A DNA stretch of 64,000 nucleotides from an uncultured Bacteroidales bacterium (GCA_902799355.1 CADCAG010000021.1:26962-90961), one strand, 5' to 3'. Shown: positions 51,760 to 63,172, counted from the first letter of the stretch. Made by a program: numbers and translations. The notes: generated from the sequence alone by a model not told the origin.

Positions 51760-54700
51760 TTACTTGATTACCTGTTTATGTCCGTTGTAGATGTAGACGC
51801 CACTCTTGGTAGGAGCATGCTGCAACTTGATGCCCTGCAGCGTGTACCAGCCATCCTGTGGCAGCTGGTCAATCTGCACAAAGCTAATCTTCGTAGGTTC
51901 GGCAGGCGAACCACTGATGGCGTTAGCCTCATAGGTCATCACATCGCTCGTAGTAGCAATCATCTCACCACCACGCTCAATGGCGAACGACAGCGGTGTG
52001 TTGTTCTCACCCTCAATGCTGAGGTAGAACAGGTTATCGCCGTCTGCTTGCAGCGTCTCACTTCCTACGACCTCGCCGTTGGCATAGGCTACCAGCTGAT
52101 CACCCTCTTCGAGGTCTACGCCAACAGCCTCAGCCACTACCGTCATGGTCATGGCAAAGCGTGAAGCGTTATGCTTAGTAGAGCCTGTATCGATGAATGT
52201 GGCACCAGGTTCATAATAAGGATAGGTGAACGATGTATTGCTGTCCTTCAGACGGTGCAGCATATATCCCTCGCCAGGCTTCATATACTTCAATGAGCCC
52301 GACCACTTGCCACCTCCTGCGCCGTCGCTGGCAAAGATGGCAAACTCATGCTGGTTCTTGATGACATCGCCAGGCATGGCCTCATCGTAATACCCAGCCA
52401 GAGCGGTGGTGATGGGCAGGTTGACCATTGGCGTATAGCCTATGCTGTTCCATCCCTTCTTGACATCGATGGTGCGGAGTTTCTCACCCCTCAGGCTGGT
52501 ACCCCAGAGCGACACATCTATGTCTTCCTGAACCTTGATGCGATAGCAATACTTCTGTGACAGTCCGACAGTGCTGATATCCGTACTGGTATTGCTCATC
52601 CACTGACCGTTCTTGTAGACCAGCGTCAGGTCTTCCGTGTCCTCGGTAAGGATGTCGCCATCCTTCCATGGGAACATGCCAAGGAAGCTTGACACACGCT
52701 GGAGACTGACATTATTGACGTTGAACGATACCCAGTTCCAGCCTCTCTTGAGGTTGATTTCCTGCTCATAGAGGTCATCGGCCATCATCAAGACAGGACT
52801 GTCCATCGTACCTACTATAGACTGGTTGACGAAGTTAACCAGCACAGAGGTCGTCAGCTGCATGGTCTTGCCCGTAGCATAGTGCCACAGACGGAAGAAC
52901 AGCGGTGTAACCACCGTCGTACTGTCATAGACGGTCAGGTAGACCATGCTCTGCCCTGTCTCACTGTCATACTCCACATTGGTGCGACCCATGCAGCGGT
53001 TGTTGGCATCGAAGACACCCACGATGTCGCGTGAGTCAGTGACGATGGTATTACCCACATATACCTGTCCCACCACATTCATCGTGTAGCGCATCATTTC
53101 GGGATCGACAGTCCAGTCGGGTTTCTCACCCTCGATGACGATATTGATAGCCAGCGGCTCAGAGAGGCCGTTCTCATCCGTCAGATAGATAATCTGGTCA
53201 TAGGTACCCACATTGACATCCTTGCTGATGGTGAATTCCAAGTTGTCGTTAGACTGGGGCTCCACGATGTCGCTGGTCTTATTGACAGTCATCCAGCGTG
53301 GCAGGTTCTCAATAGTGTAGGTATGTGCTGCCCCACCCTCGTTGACGATAATCAGGGTTAGCGTGTGCTCCTCACCAGCCTTCAGCGTCCTGTCATAGCG
53401 ATTGATCATCCACTTCAATGGGTTGCGGTTGACGAAGAAGGTCTCCGTTACTGGCGACGCCATGAAGTTACCATTCTTGTCGGGGATGTCAGACACCGTC
53501 ACGGAGATGCTCTTCTTGTTGATGCGAGAATCCAACTCGTCGACATTGACCAGCAGCTGGTTGTTGCGTCCCACGAAGCTGAAATTCAGGTGTTTCAGTT
53601 CTACATAGGCCTGTATGGGAGCACCTACCTTCTGGTCCACACGTGACATGACGTAGCTGACAGAATCGACGAAGATAGTGTCATGCTTATCAGTGAGGTT
53701 GCCTTTATCGTCAAACTTCTGCACCTTGCTCAGCACAAAGGGTTGCAGCGCCAGATCTCCGGAAGACTGCAGCTCCTGACGCTCGAAGTCGACATAGGTG
53801 AGAAGACCCTTCTCCGCACCACCAGGTGACTTGTTGGAATAACGCTTGATGAGCGAGACGGGCAGCGCCTGCTGGAACAGGGCTATGCCGTCGATGTATC
53901 CTGTCAGGGCATTATCTTCGAGAAGCTTGGTATTGTCAGAGGCATCCTTCCATACCATGTTGCCAAAGTAGAAGTCGGTACCCGTCATACCTCCCAGGGA
54001 ATCGGTAGAGAACTGTGCCTTCAGCTCGTTGTCGACATAGATGCTGGCCACCTGGCGCATACGGTTCACCGCCATAGCGTAGTGATGCCATGCGTCGTCG
54101 CAGAGATTGTCGCCCAGCTCATACTCACGACCATTGGTACGATATTTCAGTGTATGGTCCTCGAAACCGATGAAGAACTTGTTCTTGGCATCGACATCGG
54201 TAGCACGGCCAGAACCGTTAGAGAACAAGGCAGCACTCTCCTCGGCAGTCCTGAACCAGAACATCAGGGTATAGTTCTGCTCGTCGTCGCGCGTAAAGAA
54301 GTCGGCCTTTACCTGCACACCCTTCTTCTTCGTAGCGTCCTGTGGGGCTGCATTCTTGTCGAACTTCAATGCCATACCTTCTGGCAGTGTCCATGTAGCT
54401 CCCTTGAGCGTCAGGTGGGCACCTTGTGCCAGGTCGGTGGCATAGTCGCCCTTGCCCTCATTCATCGGATAGTAGTCAGTAAGTCCCTTCTCATAACCTG
54501 TCAAGAGGTGGTCGGCATAGGCATTCAGCAGGGTGAGGTCTAAGGCACGATGCCATATACGACCCTGCAACATGCGACCCTCGTAATAGGCACGCGGACT
54601 GCCTGTCGGAATGGCAGAGCCAAAGACCAGCGGACCATTGCCGCTATAGGTCACGCCCTCCATCACGGCATCCTGATGCTCACTATAGAGGTATAGCTTC

Positions 54701-57700
54701 TCATTATCGTTGTCCAGCACCAAGGCCACACGCTGGAAAGCAGTGGTCTTCACGATAGAGTCACTCTCCAGCACCTTGTCGTCAACGACTGCACGCAGGT
54801 GTTTCTCCTTGGTCAGCCACAGCTGTAGCTGCTTGCCATAGGAACCATGCGAGAAGATGGGCATGTCACGATCTACTTCGTCAGGCTTGATCATCACCTC
54901 AATGGTCACATTCTTGTCGGCAAAGTTACGACGCACCTCACTCTGGGCATAGCCTTTTCCGCCAAACCTCAGTGCGGGAGCTTCCTGGATGGCGGACTCG
55001 TTGGTCTCGCCCTTCACCTCGAAGTTGGTGGTCTCCTGGAGGTAGTTGTACTCGATATCCTCTGAGAAGCTGAAGATGACATTCTCACCCACGCCAAGAA
55101 CGGCATCCTTCGGTTCAGGAGTGCCAAAGAGCATCGGACGACGTGTGTCCTTCACGCCGCTAAGCACCTTTGACTCATAGGTCAGGAATGAGTTGCCGTT
55201 TCTGCAGAACAGTACGGCTCTCAAATCATAGGCTTTCTCCATGACCGTGCCCTCACCGAAGAAGCGGGTAGTGATATTGCCGTTCTCAGGAATCATCTCC
55301 TTGGTACCGCTGGCAGCCGCATAGCGTGTAGAGTCGGCATAGTAGCCGCAGAGGTTCGTCCAGTAGTCGTCACCACGTGTCGACTCCTTATATTGGAACT
55401 CGATATGGTCGAAGTTATGCTGGTTCTTGTCGAAGTTACTGATGATGACGGGCAGATACCAACCCTTGTCACCATCCTGCGGGGCGTCGCAGTTCATAAT
55501 CCACTTGTCGCCAGGGGTGGTGATGGCCACGGCTCCTGCCGTCTGCAGATAGTGTACGTCGAAGGACACCTCCTGGTAGGTATTGACGTCACCCTGTGAG
55601 ATGATGCCAATCTTCAGTCCTTCATAGTCGAACTTCTCGCCAGCATAGACCTCTAAGGTCTTTTCCGTCACCACGCCAGGCTTGACCTCTACCGTGCGGG
55701 AGTTACCCGTCAGTGGCATGCCGTCAATCATCATCTTGGCACCGTCGGGGTTCGAGCGCTCACTCTGGTAGATGTCAAAATAAGCATAGGCAGCTTCGGG
55801 CTGTTCACTCTCGTTGGTCAGATAAATCTTGAAGCGGGCAGCCTCGCCGAAGGGCACACCACTGATGCTCTGCTTGTCCATCGTGATGACGGGGTTCTCA
55901 ATCTTCTTTGTGCGCTCATCCAACATCGTTCCAGGGTTATAGAATTGGGTGACACGCTCACCCTCCCAAGGACGACACGTTGCACCAGCACGGGTGCGAT
56001 AGACGAAGCTGTGGGCGTAGGTGACATCCTCCAGCTTCATCTCACGCCTCAGATAGTCCTCGTCGTAGTCTACCTGCTCGTAGAAGTTGTCGCTGAGGAA
56101 TACGTCGTGGACGTCGTAGCCCTCAAGACCAGTGCTGGCGGTCTTCACGCGATAGACGTCGAAGTCCAGGTGACTCCTATTGTCCATACCAATGGTGAAG
56201 CCCTCCTTGCGGCTGTACGACTTCGCCTCGGAATGTCTGGGTGTTACACTGAAGTTCACGGCAGGAGTCAAGCTGAGGGAAGTCTGCACACCTATCAACT
56301 TGAAATCAATCGATGTGATATTATTTTCATCATCCCTTGTGGTGGCTATATCCTGCGAGCCGCCTTTATCCTGCAATATCTTTGCGAGGAACTTGGCAAC
56401 GGCAGGTCCTACAGCAGCCACGATGCTGGTAGCACCGTCTTTCAGGAAATTGTCGAAATACTCACTGGTCATCGGCGTGATGGGACTGACATACGAGCTC
56501 ATCTTCGAGTAGTCGCTCGTAAAGGTCTCACTATAGCTGAGAGAGCTGCCGCCATCAGTGCTGAAGTTCTGCACCAGGTCACGTGCTTCCAGTTTCTCTT
56601 TCTCGTTCTGGGCTATCATCTCCATCCACTTTGCGATGATTTCCTTATAGTGATTCACCTCGTCGACAAACTGTTCCTTACTTCCTGAAGGAGTTTTCAT
56701 ATCGTACTCAAAGCCGAAGTTCTCGTCGTCGGGAGTAACCTTCGAATAATAGACGGGCTGACCTGTGGCGTTGGCACGCAGCTGTGCCTCGCTCTCAGTG
56801 CCAGTGAACATCAGGGCAAGACACTGGTTCTTCAGCGACGGCAGCAGTTGGGTTAGGATGTATTTCTGTGAGTGTACGAAGTTGGAAGTCACCTTAGGTC
56901 CATAGGTAATAACCTCGTCGCGTACCAGGTGTAGCTTGTGACCTTGGTCATCCTGGCCTTGTGCTATCTCGACCATGCGTCCTGCAGCCAACAGACCTTT
57001 CGCTTGTGTGAAAGTACTGTCAGGGATGGCACGGATGGCAGTAGCACGCTTTAAGATGATGTTCTGCTCCAAACCAATATACAGGTCGGCATCGGCACCC
57101 ACCATAGACTTCTCACCACTGGTAGAGATGTCCTCATTAGCTGTCATGGTGTATGTGAAGGCTCGCTGACCACTGCCCGAGAATACCAGGTCGAAGGTCA
57201 TATCGAACTTGGAGGATGTGGTGTAGTTGAAACCACCTACGATACCACTACCAAAGGGGGCTCCCACGAAACCCTGGAAGCTATTAAAGCCTGTTCCTTC
57301 GCTGATGTGCATCGACAAGCCGGCACTCCAGTTCATATCCATCTGGTAGGCATATTTCAATGTTGAGCCCTTGCTGATGGTAGCCTTTGAGGCTCCTCCA
57401 GGCGGGTCGCGGAGGATATCAACCAGCTGAGGTACTGAATGGTTGATGATATCCTTGGCACCCTTTATATCTCTAATGTTTAAGATGTACGCGCGAAGCG
57501 GTATGGCCTCATAGTGTGTGCCATCCATCTCCAGCGTCATGGTCACTGTGCGCAGGGCATCGACACCTGTCAGCAGATAAGGCAGCTGGGCAGCCGCCAG
57601 ATTGTAGGTAGCCTCACCCACGCTGTCCAACTCCACGACATCACGATGTATAGAGCTCACCATGCCGTTCTGGATGGTCACTTCTCCACCCGACAGGCGG

Positions 57701-60700
57701 ATGACATCGATGGTGTCGCTCTTCGTATTGTTGTTATAGTAGTAGCGCTCCGTAGCAGAAATCTTCACGGGGTACTTGCGTTCTATGCTGAATACGGGGT
57801 AGCCGAAGGTGTACTTGGTCTCCAGGGAGTCTTTCTTGCCCTTGGGCCAGTTGTTCTTCTTGACGGCATAGGCCAGCGCCAGCTTCTGCTTGTCGCCAGT
57901 AATGTTCTTGAAGTTGTAGTACTGGTCGCCAAAGAAGTCGAACTTCTCAAAGCCTATCTGCTTGTAGTCGATGACGACAGGCGAATGGTAGATGCGGTTG
58001 TACTGGGCATGATAGTTGACGATGGCCTCCGTCACATCCACCTGCTCAGCGTTCTTCCACAGACCCTTGATGGTGTCTGAGTGAGCCGTCAGCGAGTCAC
58101 TCAGGTCAATGACGTCGCCCACCTGTCCGTCCTGGAACAGCGTGGCATAGCCCTTGGCTGTAATCTGCTGAATCTTCCACTTCACTGGGGGCAGCAAGAC
58201 TTCATACTCACCAGTATGCACGTCGGGAGTCACCACCTTGCGGTTGATGGTGGTATGTACTGTCGTCTTGTATTCGTACATCTTGTCGTGGGCCTGATGC
58301 GTGTACTCCTCGTCAAGTTCTTTCTTGCTTTTATCCTTGATGTCCCACACCAGACGTGAGGCATTGTCGCCCTCCAGAGCCATCACGATTTGCAGGTCGT
58401 CGCCGAGGTTGTTCTTCGACAGCGAGTTACCCAGAGGGATGGCGGCCTGCTCCTTACCACCAGCCACACGACCAATCAGCTTCACCTTGGTATCATCGTA
58501 GAAATATTTGCTGGCCTGGTCTTCATAGAAAGCACAATTCTTCTTTGTATCGAGCTCGTCGTCAGTCTCGTGGTAGAAACCATCACGGAAGAACACGTGA
58601 CCGTCCTTCATGGCCTGGATGCTGTCGTGGGCACCCTTCAGCATGTGGAAGGTAAACTTACCCTCGTGGTCGGTGACCACCTTACCCGCAGCATTGTGTA
58701 CCTCGTAGCCGTCGACCTTGAATGACACGCCCTGCACGGGAATGCTGGTACCTCTATACTGCACATAGCCTGAGAACCTGATACTTGTCTCCAAGACGAA
58801 CTCCACATTGCTCACCACGTTCTGGCCAGGCAAGGTACCGATGGTGATATTCTTATAGTCACTGAAACCGGGCACGTTGGGTGCTATCCTGTAGTTCGTC
58901 TCCGTGGCATCCACATAGGGCAGGTCGCTCATGACGAAGTAACCACTCTCGTCAGTGGGAGCTGTCTTGGTGGTACCGTCAGGCAGCGTGGTCGTGACTT
59001 CCTTGCCAGGAATACCCGTGCCGTCCTTGAAGCGGAAGAAGCCCGATATGGTAGCCGTCTGCACACAATGGCCGATGACCTTCTCGGTGTCCTCAAACTT
59101 GGTACCCTCGCAGTCGTTCACACCACGCACGTAATACTCATACTGATGAACTGGCGAGGTTTTCTTGTCCTCAAACTGCATCTCCGTCAGATTTTTGGCG
59201 ATGCACTCATATTCTTCGGCATTCACCTCACGGCGCCATACCTCGTAGTAGTCAACAGGCTCGTCGTCCACATTGGACCATGTGAGCAGCGTGGAGGTCT
59301 GCAACTCCCGTATCGTCAGCGACTCCTTGTCGATATGTCCATTATTCTCATGATAGAAGGTAGGCATGTCGGAAGGTGCAGGACTGACGTCAGCCTGTCT
59401 TCTGTCCTCGACGCATGGCATCAGCTTGCCATTGCCATCTTTCATCCAGCAGCTACCCAACAGTTCCAGAATCTCATCGTTCGTTCTGCCGCCAAAACGC
59501 GTAGCGACTGTCTGGTCGCTATACAGGACGGGGAGTGCCACACCACCCATGTCCTGCCAGTCAGCGCCCAAATTTTCAACGAGGCTCCCTACCGTCATGT
59601 TGATAGCATTGTTGCCATTAAGCTCATTCCAGTAGTGGTAGCCCCAGTTGTTAGAACAATTTCCGTTGACACCATAGGGCGTACCGCCATTTTCTGCATT
59701 GAAGTTCATCGCCGTATTGGCGAAATTGGCATACGTACCATTCTCTAAACAGTTCTTGATCACGTTCGACGTACCACCGTCTTCCCATCCGATGATGGCG
59801 CCAGCAAAAGAAGCTGCTCCACTGGTCGACGTACAGACGATTTCACCATCAAACAGACAGTTGGTGATGGTGTGGTTCGAGGAATGGCCATGACCTATGA
59901 AGCCGCCAGCATAGTCATCAGCAATGGTGAGCTTTACTGACACACGACAGTTGCTGATGACATTCGCGCTACTGCCATCATTCTCCGAACTGGCGACAAG
60001 GCCTGCCGAGTGCTTGGCACCATTGACAGTACCTGTCACATGGAGGTTCTTGATGGTATAGTTCTTAGCACCAATGAATGGAGCGATAAAAATATCTCCA
60101 GGTTTGTCGATGTTCACGTTCAGCGTATGACCATTACCATCGAAGGTACCCTTCCAGTAGACGTTTGATGGCGTGGTGGTGTTAACACTGATGTCAGCAG
60201 TCATGATGACGTTGATGAGTGCCTCGCCATTGGCTGACGCTAACGTCGATACAAAGTTGTTCCAGTCGTCAGCAGAGTTGATGTAGAAGACGTCCTTATA
60301 GCGCTCTTCAAACAACTCTGTGCAATAGCTGTTGATGACTGTCAAGCCACTCTGTTCCCTGATGCGGGCCCATGTGGCACAGTCACCATACTGGGTACCG
60401 ATATGCTGGGGAGCAAAGACACAGTTCTCGATAGTCACCAGCTTATTGCTCCATCCTACCATACCGCCGTTGCTGTTGCAGTTCTCACCTTCGAAGCTAC
60501 CATCGAACTTACAGTTGCGCAGGGTGAGCAAGGCGGCGTAGTTGGCATTACCAACGAAACCACCCATGGTGGCGTCGCCAGTTACCGTGCTGGTGAGGGT
60601 TGCTGACACGCGGCTGTTCTCGATGAGTACGGTACAGTCTTCTGTCAGCGTACTAATCATACCTGCCAGGAACTTATTGCTGCTCTTGGAAGAACCCGCC

Positions 60701-62925
60701 ACGTGCAGGTTGCGGAAGGTGGCTGTGGAAGCATAGCCAAACAAGGCCACATTCGGATCGCTGCCAGGGTCAATCGTAGCGGTGATGGTATGACCATTAC
60801 CGTTGAAGATGCCACGATAGGCCTCTTCCTGCTTCGTGGCGACTCGGGTGCTCACCGCGATGTCAGCCATCAGCATGGCGTTGACATCCTTGCTACCCTT
60901 GGCTTCCTTCACGGCATTGGCAAAGGCTTCCCAGTCGTCGGCAGAAGCAATCTTGAAGACCTCGCCCTGAGCCTCGAGGGGCAGTGGCGAAGAACCTCGT
61001 TCTACCAAGAATTCTATCTTGAAGTCCACGCACGAGCGAACGAGCGGCAATTCCTTGCTGCACGCCAGCATCTCGTCAGCTGTCAACACGTAGGTGGTAG
61101 AGTCTACGGGTTCTTTGGCACTATTGGCTGAACTGACGAGCATACTGTATTTGGCACGACTGTCCCACATGGCGCCGTAGTCGTTGGCATAGTCCCATGT
61201 TACCTTCACCGTACGTTCTGTCTCGTCCTGCCACTGGGCGTTGTAGTTGCCTATACGCAACAGGTGTGGGAATTCCAGGTCGTAGGTGACAGCCACTACT
61301 GCGGGGTTGTTGCTAAGTCCCCAAAGCTGCTGGGCAGAGGCACGAGCCACCACGTACTTCACCTGCACCATACCCTTGCCTATCAGCTCCTCCGTGAGGT
61401 CTTTGACCAGCGTAGAGTCCTTATAAATATAGACAGAGTCGTTATCTTCAAGATCTACTGAACCTATCGTCTTCAAATCTTCATCCTTACCCGTCAGCGA
61501 GCGCAGCACAACGAACTGGTCGCCACCTAACGCGTCGTTATACTTCGGATCCTTGGTAGTCCACTGCAACTGGATGGCGCCAGCATCTGCCAACTGCTTG
61601 TTCGTCGAGTAGTTCAGCAGCGTTGCATTCAGCTGTCGTGGATTGTGCATCACGGCATCGCTCTTGGGGTCGTAGGTATATTCCAGTTCGTCTATCATCA
61701 GGTGCACGCTCATGTGCAACTCGCGATGCGCCTCTGTGGCAGGCACCAGCAGGAAACCTGAATAGCTGTTCTTGGGCAGCGTCAGACGAGGCATATCCTT
61801 TTTGTTGCCATTCTCGTCGATGTACCAGTAGTCAATATATTTCACTACCTGGTCGCAAGAGAACGGGATCTTCAGCATACCTTCTTCACCCACTGCCGTA
61901 CCTGGTACCATGTCGTAGCATTCGAAGCTCGGATCTGTGGAGTACTTCTTGATGTCAGGAACAGCCATGCCGTTAACAATGACCCAGGTACCCATCTTTT
62001 CTTCATTCATCTTTCTGACGACTTCGTCCTGGTCGGTGATGACTTCGCTATCATACAGGGCATACCATTTGGTGGCAGAGTAGACGCTCGAACAGCCATT
62101 GGGCGCGTGTCCCCAAGTGCACCAATCACCGTCATCGGCATAATAACCTATGTTGTAATGAGTGTTGATAGCACTACCCGCATCGTAGATACGGTGTGCT
62201 TCGTAAACAAGTGTATTATCACCTTCATATTCACCCCATCCGAAGAAGGCACCAGCTTTATTCCCATCGCCTTCCATCTCATGACCGTTATGGAGGGAAC
62301 CATCAAAACGACTGTCCGTAATCTTGATGATGTTCTGTTTGGCATGTCCAATGAATCCACCGCAGAAATTTCCTAAGTCGTCTCCGTAATCGTAGGTGTT
62401 GACGTTGACTGAACACCACACCCTCTCAAAAGTGACGTGACAATTTCTATCGTCTTTTCCACAACGGCCTACTATACCTCCGGAGTGTTTGCCGCCATGG
62501 ACGTTACCCTTGATGTGTAAGTCCTGGAAAGTGGCTTCGGTAGCATAATGGAAAGGAGCGGCTAATTTCTCCCTGTTAGGGTCGTCAATCTCAACGGTCA
62601 GCGTATGTCCGTTACCGTTGAAGATACCCCTGAAGTGATGTTTTTCGTCACCTGCCATCGTAGTAATGGTGAAGTCAGCACCCATAATGACGTTGACGTC
62701 ATCTTCGTTGGCAGAAGCCATAACCATATTCCGGAAGACTTCCCAGTCGGCAGCATTGCGCAACACTTTGTAGTTCATTCCGTCGACTATTACCTCGTCT
62801 AATTCGTCACCGATGGCAGCCCATGCCGTAGCAGGCAATATGGCCATCATGACAGGTAACAACACAAGCACCAGTCGGAGCCATGATGCCCTAACCAACT
62901 GCTGGATAAAAGAATCTTTATTCAT
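51760..62925 (-). CDS. Giant multidomain surface protein with LamG and GLUG blocks, T9SS sorting domain (3,721 aa)
   Basis: Signal peptide at residues 1-36 (ending AWAA). GLUG/beta-helix blocks lie near 60-330 and 690-1130 (FRGIFNGNGHTL, NLHVAGSSKSSNKFLAGM). Carboxypeptidase-regulatory or Cna-B-like modules lie near 1290-1360 and 1385-1460 (ISGFFRFKDGTGIPGKEVTT). A long middle part, 1600-2250, has no recognised fold; near 1885-1910 it is Gly/Ser-rich. Two LamG/concanavalin-like domains are near 2650-2790 and 2850-2990 (MIKPDEVDRDMPIFSHGSYG; LMFWFRTAEES). GWNWVSFNV is near 3395, and the T9SS end reads GWYTLQGIKL, GVYIYNGHKQVIK. It is probably a surface adhesin; no catalytic motif was seen. Confidence 0.85.
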   Translation of the reverse strand: MNKDSFIQQLVRASWLRLVLVLLPVMMAILPATAWAAIGDELDEVIVDGMNYKVLRNAADWEVFRNMVMASANEDDVNVIMGADFTITTMAGDEKHHFRGIFNGNGHTLTVEIDDPNREKLAAPFHYATEATFQDLHIKGNVHGGKHSGGIVGRCGKDDRNCHVTFERVWCSVNVNTYDYGDDLGNFCGGFIGHAKQNIIKITDSRFDGSLHNGHEMEGDGNKAGAFFGWGEYEGDNTLVYEAHRIYDAGSAINTHYNIGYYADDGDWCTWGHAPNGCSSVYSATKWYALYDSEVITDQDEVVRKMNEEKMGTWVIVNGMAVPDIKKYSTDPSFECYDMVPGTAVGEEGMLKIPFSCDQVVKYIDYWYIDENGNKKDMPRLTLPKNSYSGFLLVPATEAHRELHMSVHLMIDELEYTYDPKSDAVMHNPRQLNATLLNYSTNKQLADAGAIQLQWTTKDPKYNDALGGDQFVVLRSLTGKDEDLKTIGSVDLEDNDSVYIYKDSTLVKDLTEELIGKGMVQVKYVVARASAQQLWGLSNNPAVVAVTYDLEFPHLLRIGNYNAQWQDETERTVKVTWDYANDYGAMWDSRAKYSMLVSSANSAKEPVDSTTYVLTADEMLACSKELPLVRSCVDFKIEFLVERGSSPLPLEAQGEVFKIASADDWEAFANAVKEAKGSKDVNAMLMADIAVSTRVATKQEEAYRGIFNGNGHTITATIDPGSDPNVALFGYASTATFRNLHVAGSSKSSNKFLAGMISTLTEDCTVLIENSRVSATLTSTVTGDATMGGFVGNANYAALLTLRNCKFDGSFEGENCNSNGGMVGWSNKLVTIENCVFAPQHIGTQYGDCATWARIREQSGLTVINSYCTELFEERYKDVFYINSADDWNNFVSTLASANGEALINVIMTADISVNTTTPSNVYWKGTFDGNGHTLNVNIDKPGDIFIAPFIGAKNYTIKNLHVTGTVNGAKHSAGLVASSENDGSSANVISNCRVSVKLTIADDYAGGFIGHGHSSNHTITNCLFDGEIVCTSTSGAASFAGAIIGWEDGGTSNVIKNCLENGTYANFANTAMNFNAENGGTPYGVNGNCSNNWGYHYWNELNGNNAINMTVGSLVENLGADWQDMGGVALPVLYSDQTVATRFGGRTNDEILELLGSCWMKDGNGKLMPCVEDRRQADVSPAPSDMPTFYHENNGHIDKESLTIRELQTSTLLTWSNVDDEPVDYYEVWRREVNAEEYECIAKNLTEMQFEDKKTSPVHQYEYYVRGVNDCEGTKFEDTEKVIGHCVQTATISGFFRFKDGTGIPGKEVTTTLPDGTTKTAPTDESGYFVMSDLPYVDATETNYRIAPNVPGFSDYKNITIGTLPGQNVVSNVEFVLETSIRFSGYVQYRGTSIPVQGVSFKVDGYEVHNAAGKVVTDHEGKFTFHMLKGAHDSIQAMKDGHVFFRDGFYHETDDELDTKKNCAFYEDQASKYFYDDTKVKLIGRVAGGKEQAAIPLGNSLSKNNLGDDLQIVMALEGDNASRLVWDIKDKSKKELDEEYTHQAHDKMYEYKTTVHTTINRKVVTPDVHTGEYEVLLPPVKWKIQQITAKGYATLFQDGQVGDVIDLSDSLTAHSDTIKGLWKNAEQVDVTEAIVNYHAQYNRIYHSPVVIDYKQIGFEKFDFFGDQYYNFKNITGDKQKLALAYAVKKNNWPKGKKDSLETKYTFGYPVFSIERKYPVKISATERYYYNNNTKSDTIDVIRLSGGEVTIQNGMVSSIHRDVVELDSVGEATYNLAAAQLPYLLTGVDALRTVTMTLEMDGTHYEAIPLRAYILNIRDIKGAKDIINHSVPQLVDILRDPPGGASKATISKGSTLKYAYQMDMNWSAGLSMHISEGTGFNSFQGFVGAPFGSGIVGGFNYTTSSKFDMTFDLVFSGSGQRAFTYTMTANEDISTSGEKSMVGADADLYIGLEQNIILKRATAIRAIPDSTFTQAKGLLAAGRMVEIAQGQDDQGHKLHLVRDEVITYGPKVTSNFVHSQKYILTQLLPSLKNQCLALMFTGTESEAQLRANATGQPVYYSKVTPDDENFGFEYDMKTPSGSKEQFVDEVNHYKEIIAKWMEMIAQNEKEKLEARDLVQNFSTDGGSSLSYSETFTSDYSKMSSYVSPITPMTSEYFDNFLKDGATSIVAAVGPAVAKFLAKILQDKGGSQDIATTRDDENNITSIDFKLIGVQTSLSLTPAVNFSVTPRHSEAKSYSRKEGFTIGMDNRSHLDFDVYRVKTASTGLEGYDVHDVFLSDNFYEQVDYDEDYLRREMKLEDVTYAHSFVYRTRAGATCRPWEGERVTQFYNPGTMLDERTKKIENPVITMDKQSISGVPFGEAARFKIYLTNESEQPEAAYAYFDIYQSERSNPDGAKMMIDGMPLTGNSRTVEVKPGVVTEKTLEVYAGEKFDYEGLKIGIISQGDVNTYQEVSFDVHYLQTAGAVAITTPGDKWIMNCDAPQDGDKGWYLPVIISNFDKNQHNFDHIEFQYKESTRGDDYWTNLCGYYADSTRYAAASGTKEMIPENGNITTRFFGEGTVMEKAYDLRAVLFCRNGNSFLTYESKVLSGVKDTRRPMLFGTPEPKDAVLGVGENVIFSFSEDIEYNYLQETTNFEVKGETNESAIQEAPALRFGGKGYAQSEVRRNFADKNVTIEVMIKPDEVDRDMPIFSHGSYGKQLQLWLTKEKHLRAVVDDKVLESDSIVKTTAFQRVALVLDNDNEKLYLYSEHQDAVMEGVTYSGNGPLVFGSAIPTGSPRAYYEGRMLQGRIWHRALDLTLLNAYADHLLTGYEKGLTDYYPMNEGKGDYATDLAQGAHLTLKGATWTLPEGMALKFDKNAAPQDATKKKGVQVKADFFTRDDEQNYTLMFWFRTAEESAALFSNGSGRATDVDAKNKFFIGFEDHTLKYRTNGREYELGDNLCDDAWHHYAMAVNRMRQVASIYVDNELKAQFSTDSLGGMTGTDFYFGNMVWKDASDNTKLLEDNALTGYIDGIALFQQALPVSLIKRYSNKSPGGAEKGLLTYVDFERQELQSSGDLALQPFVLSKVQKFDDKGNLTDKHDTIFVDSVSYVMSRVDQKVGAPIQAYVELKHLNFSFVGRNNQLLVNVDELDSRINKKSISVTVSDIPDKNGNFMASPVTETFFVNRNPLKWMINRYDRTLKAGEEHTLTLIIVNEGGAAHTYTIENLPRWMTVNKTSDIVEPQSNDNLEFTISKDVNVGTYDQIIYLTDENGLSEPLAINIVIEGEKPDWTVDPEMMRYTMNVVGQVYVGNTIVTDSRDIVGVFDANNRCMGRTNVEYDSETGQSMVYLTVYDSTTVVTPLFFRLWHYATGKTMQLTTSVLVNFVNQSIVGTMDSPVLMMADDLYEQEINLKRGWNWVSFNVNNVSLQRVSSFLGMFPWKDGDILTEDTEDLTLVYKNGQWMSNTSTDISTVGLSQKYCYRIKVQEDIDVSLWGTSLRGEKLRTIDVKKGWNSIGYTPMVNLPITTALAGYYDEAMPGDVIKNQHEFAIFASDGAGGGKWSGSLKYMKPGEGYMLHRLKDSNTSFTYPYYEPGATFIDTGSTKHNASRFAMTMTVVAEAVGVDLEEGDQLVAYANGEVVGSETLQADGDNLFYLSIEGENNTPLSFAIERGGEMIATTSDVMTYEANAISGSPAEPTKISFVQIDQLPQDGWYTLQGIKLQHAPTKSGVYIYNGHKQVIK

Positions 62926-63010
62926 ATCATCAATATTTATAGTTGCTTTTAGGTTTCACCGCCAGCAAAACAGATAAGCTGGGGAGGTACACACATAATA
63001 CGCTTGCAAA

Positions 63011-63038
63011 GTTGCAAAAAAAAAATAACCTTTGCAAC
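63011..63038. repeat. Inverted repeat upstream of the 3,721-aa gene
   Basis: GTTGCAAA at 63011-63018 and TTTGCAAC at 63031-63038 around an A/T-rich centre, 86-113 bases before the start at 62925. No clear TAnnTTTG box is visible there; CAACTTTG nearby differs by one base. Confidence 0.5.
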
Positions 63039-63101
63039 AGTTTGTGCAATTATTTTAAAAAAAAGCACAAAAAAATCTACATTTACATGTAAAATAACGA
63101 T

Positions 63102-63172
63102 AAAAAAAGAACCTCCACAGGAAGTTGCTCGCCAACAGACGATGCACTTCGTAGTGAAGGTTCCTTTATGTG
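63102..63172 (-). terminator. fusA terminator
   Basis: A long hairpin: GAACCTTCAC pairs with GTGGAGGTTC at the base (one mismatch), with a smaller CACT/AGTG stem inside, followed on the minus strand by seven T. It lies about 25 bases after the fusA stop. Confidence 0.75.
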
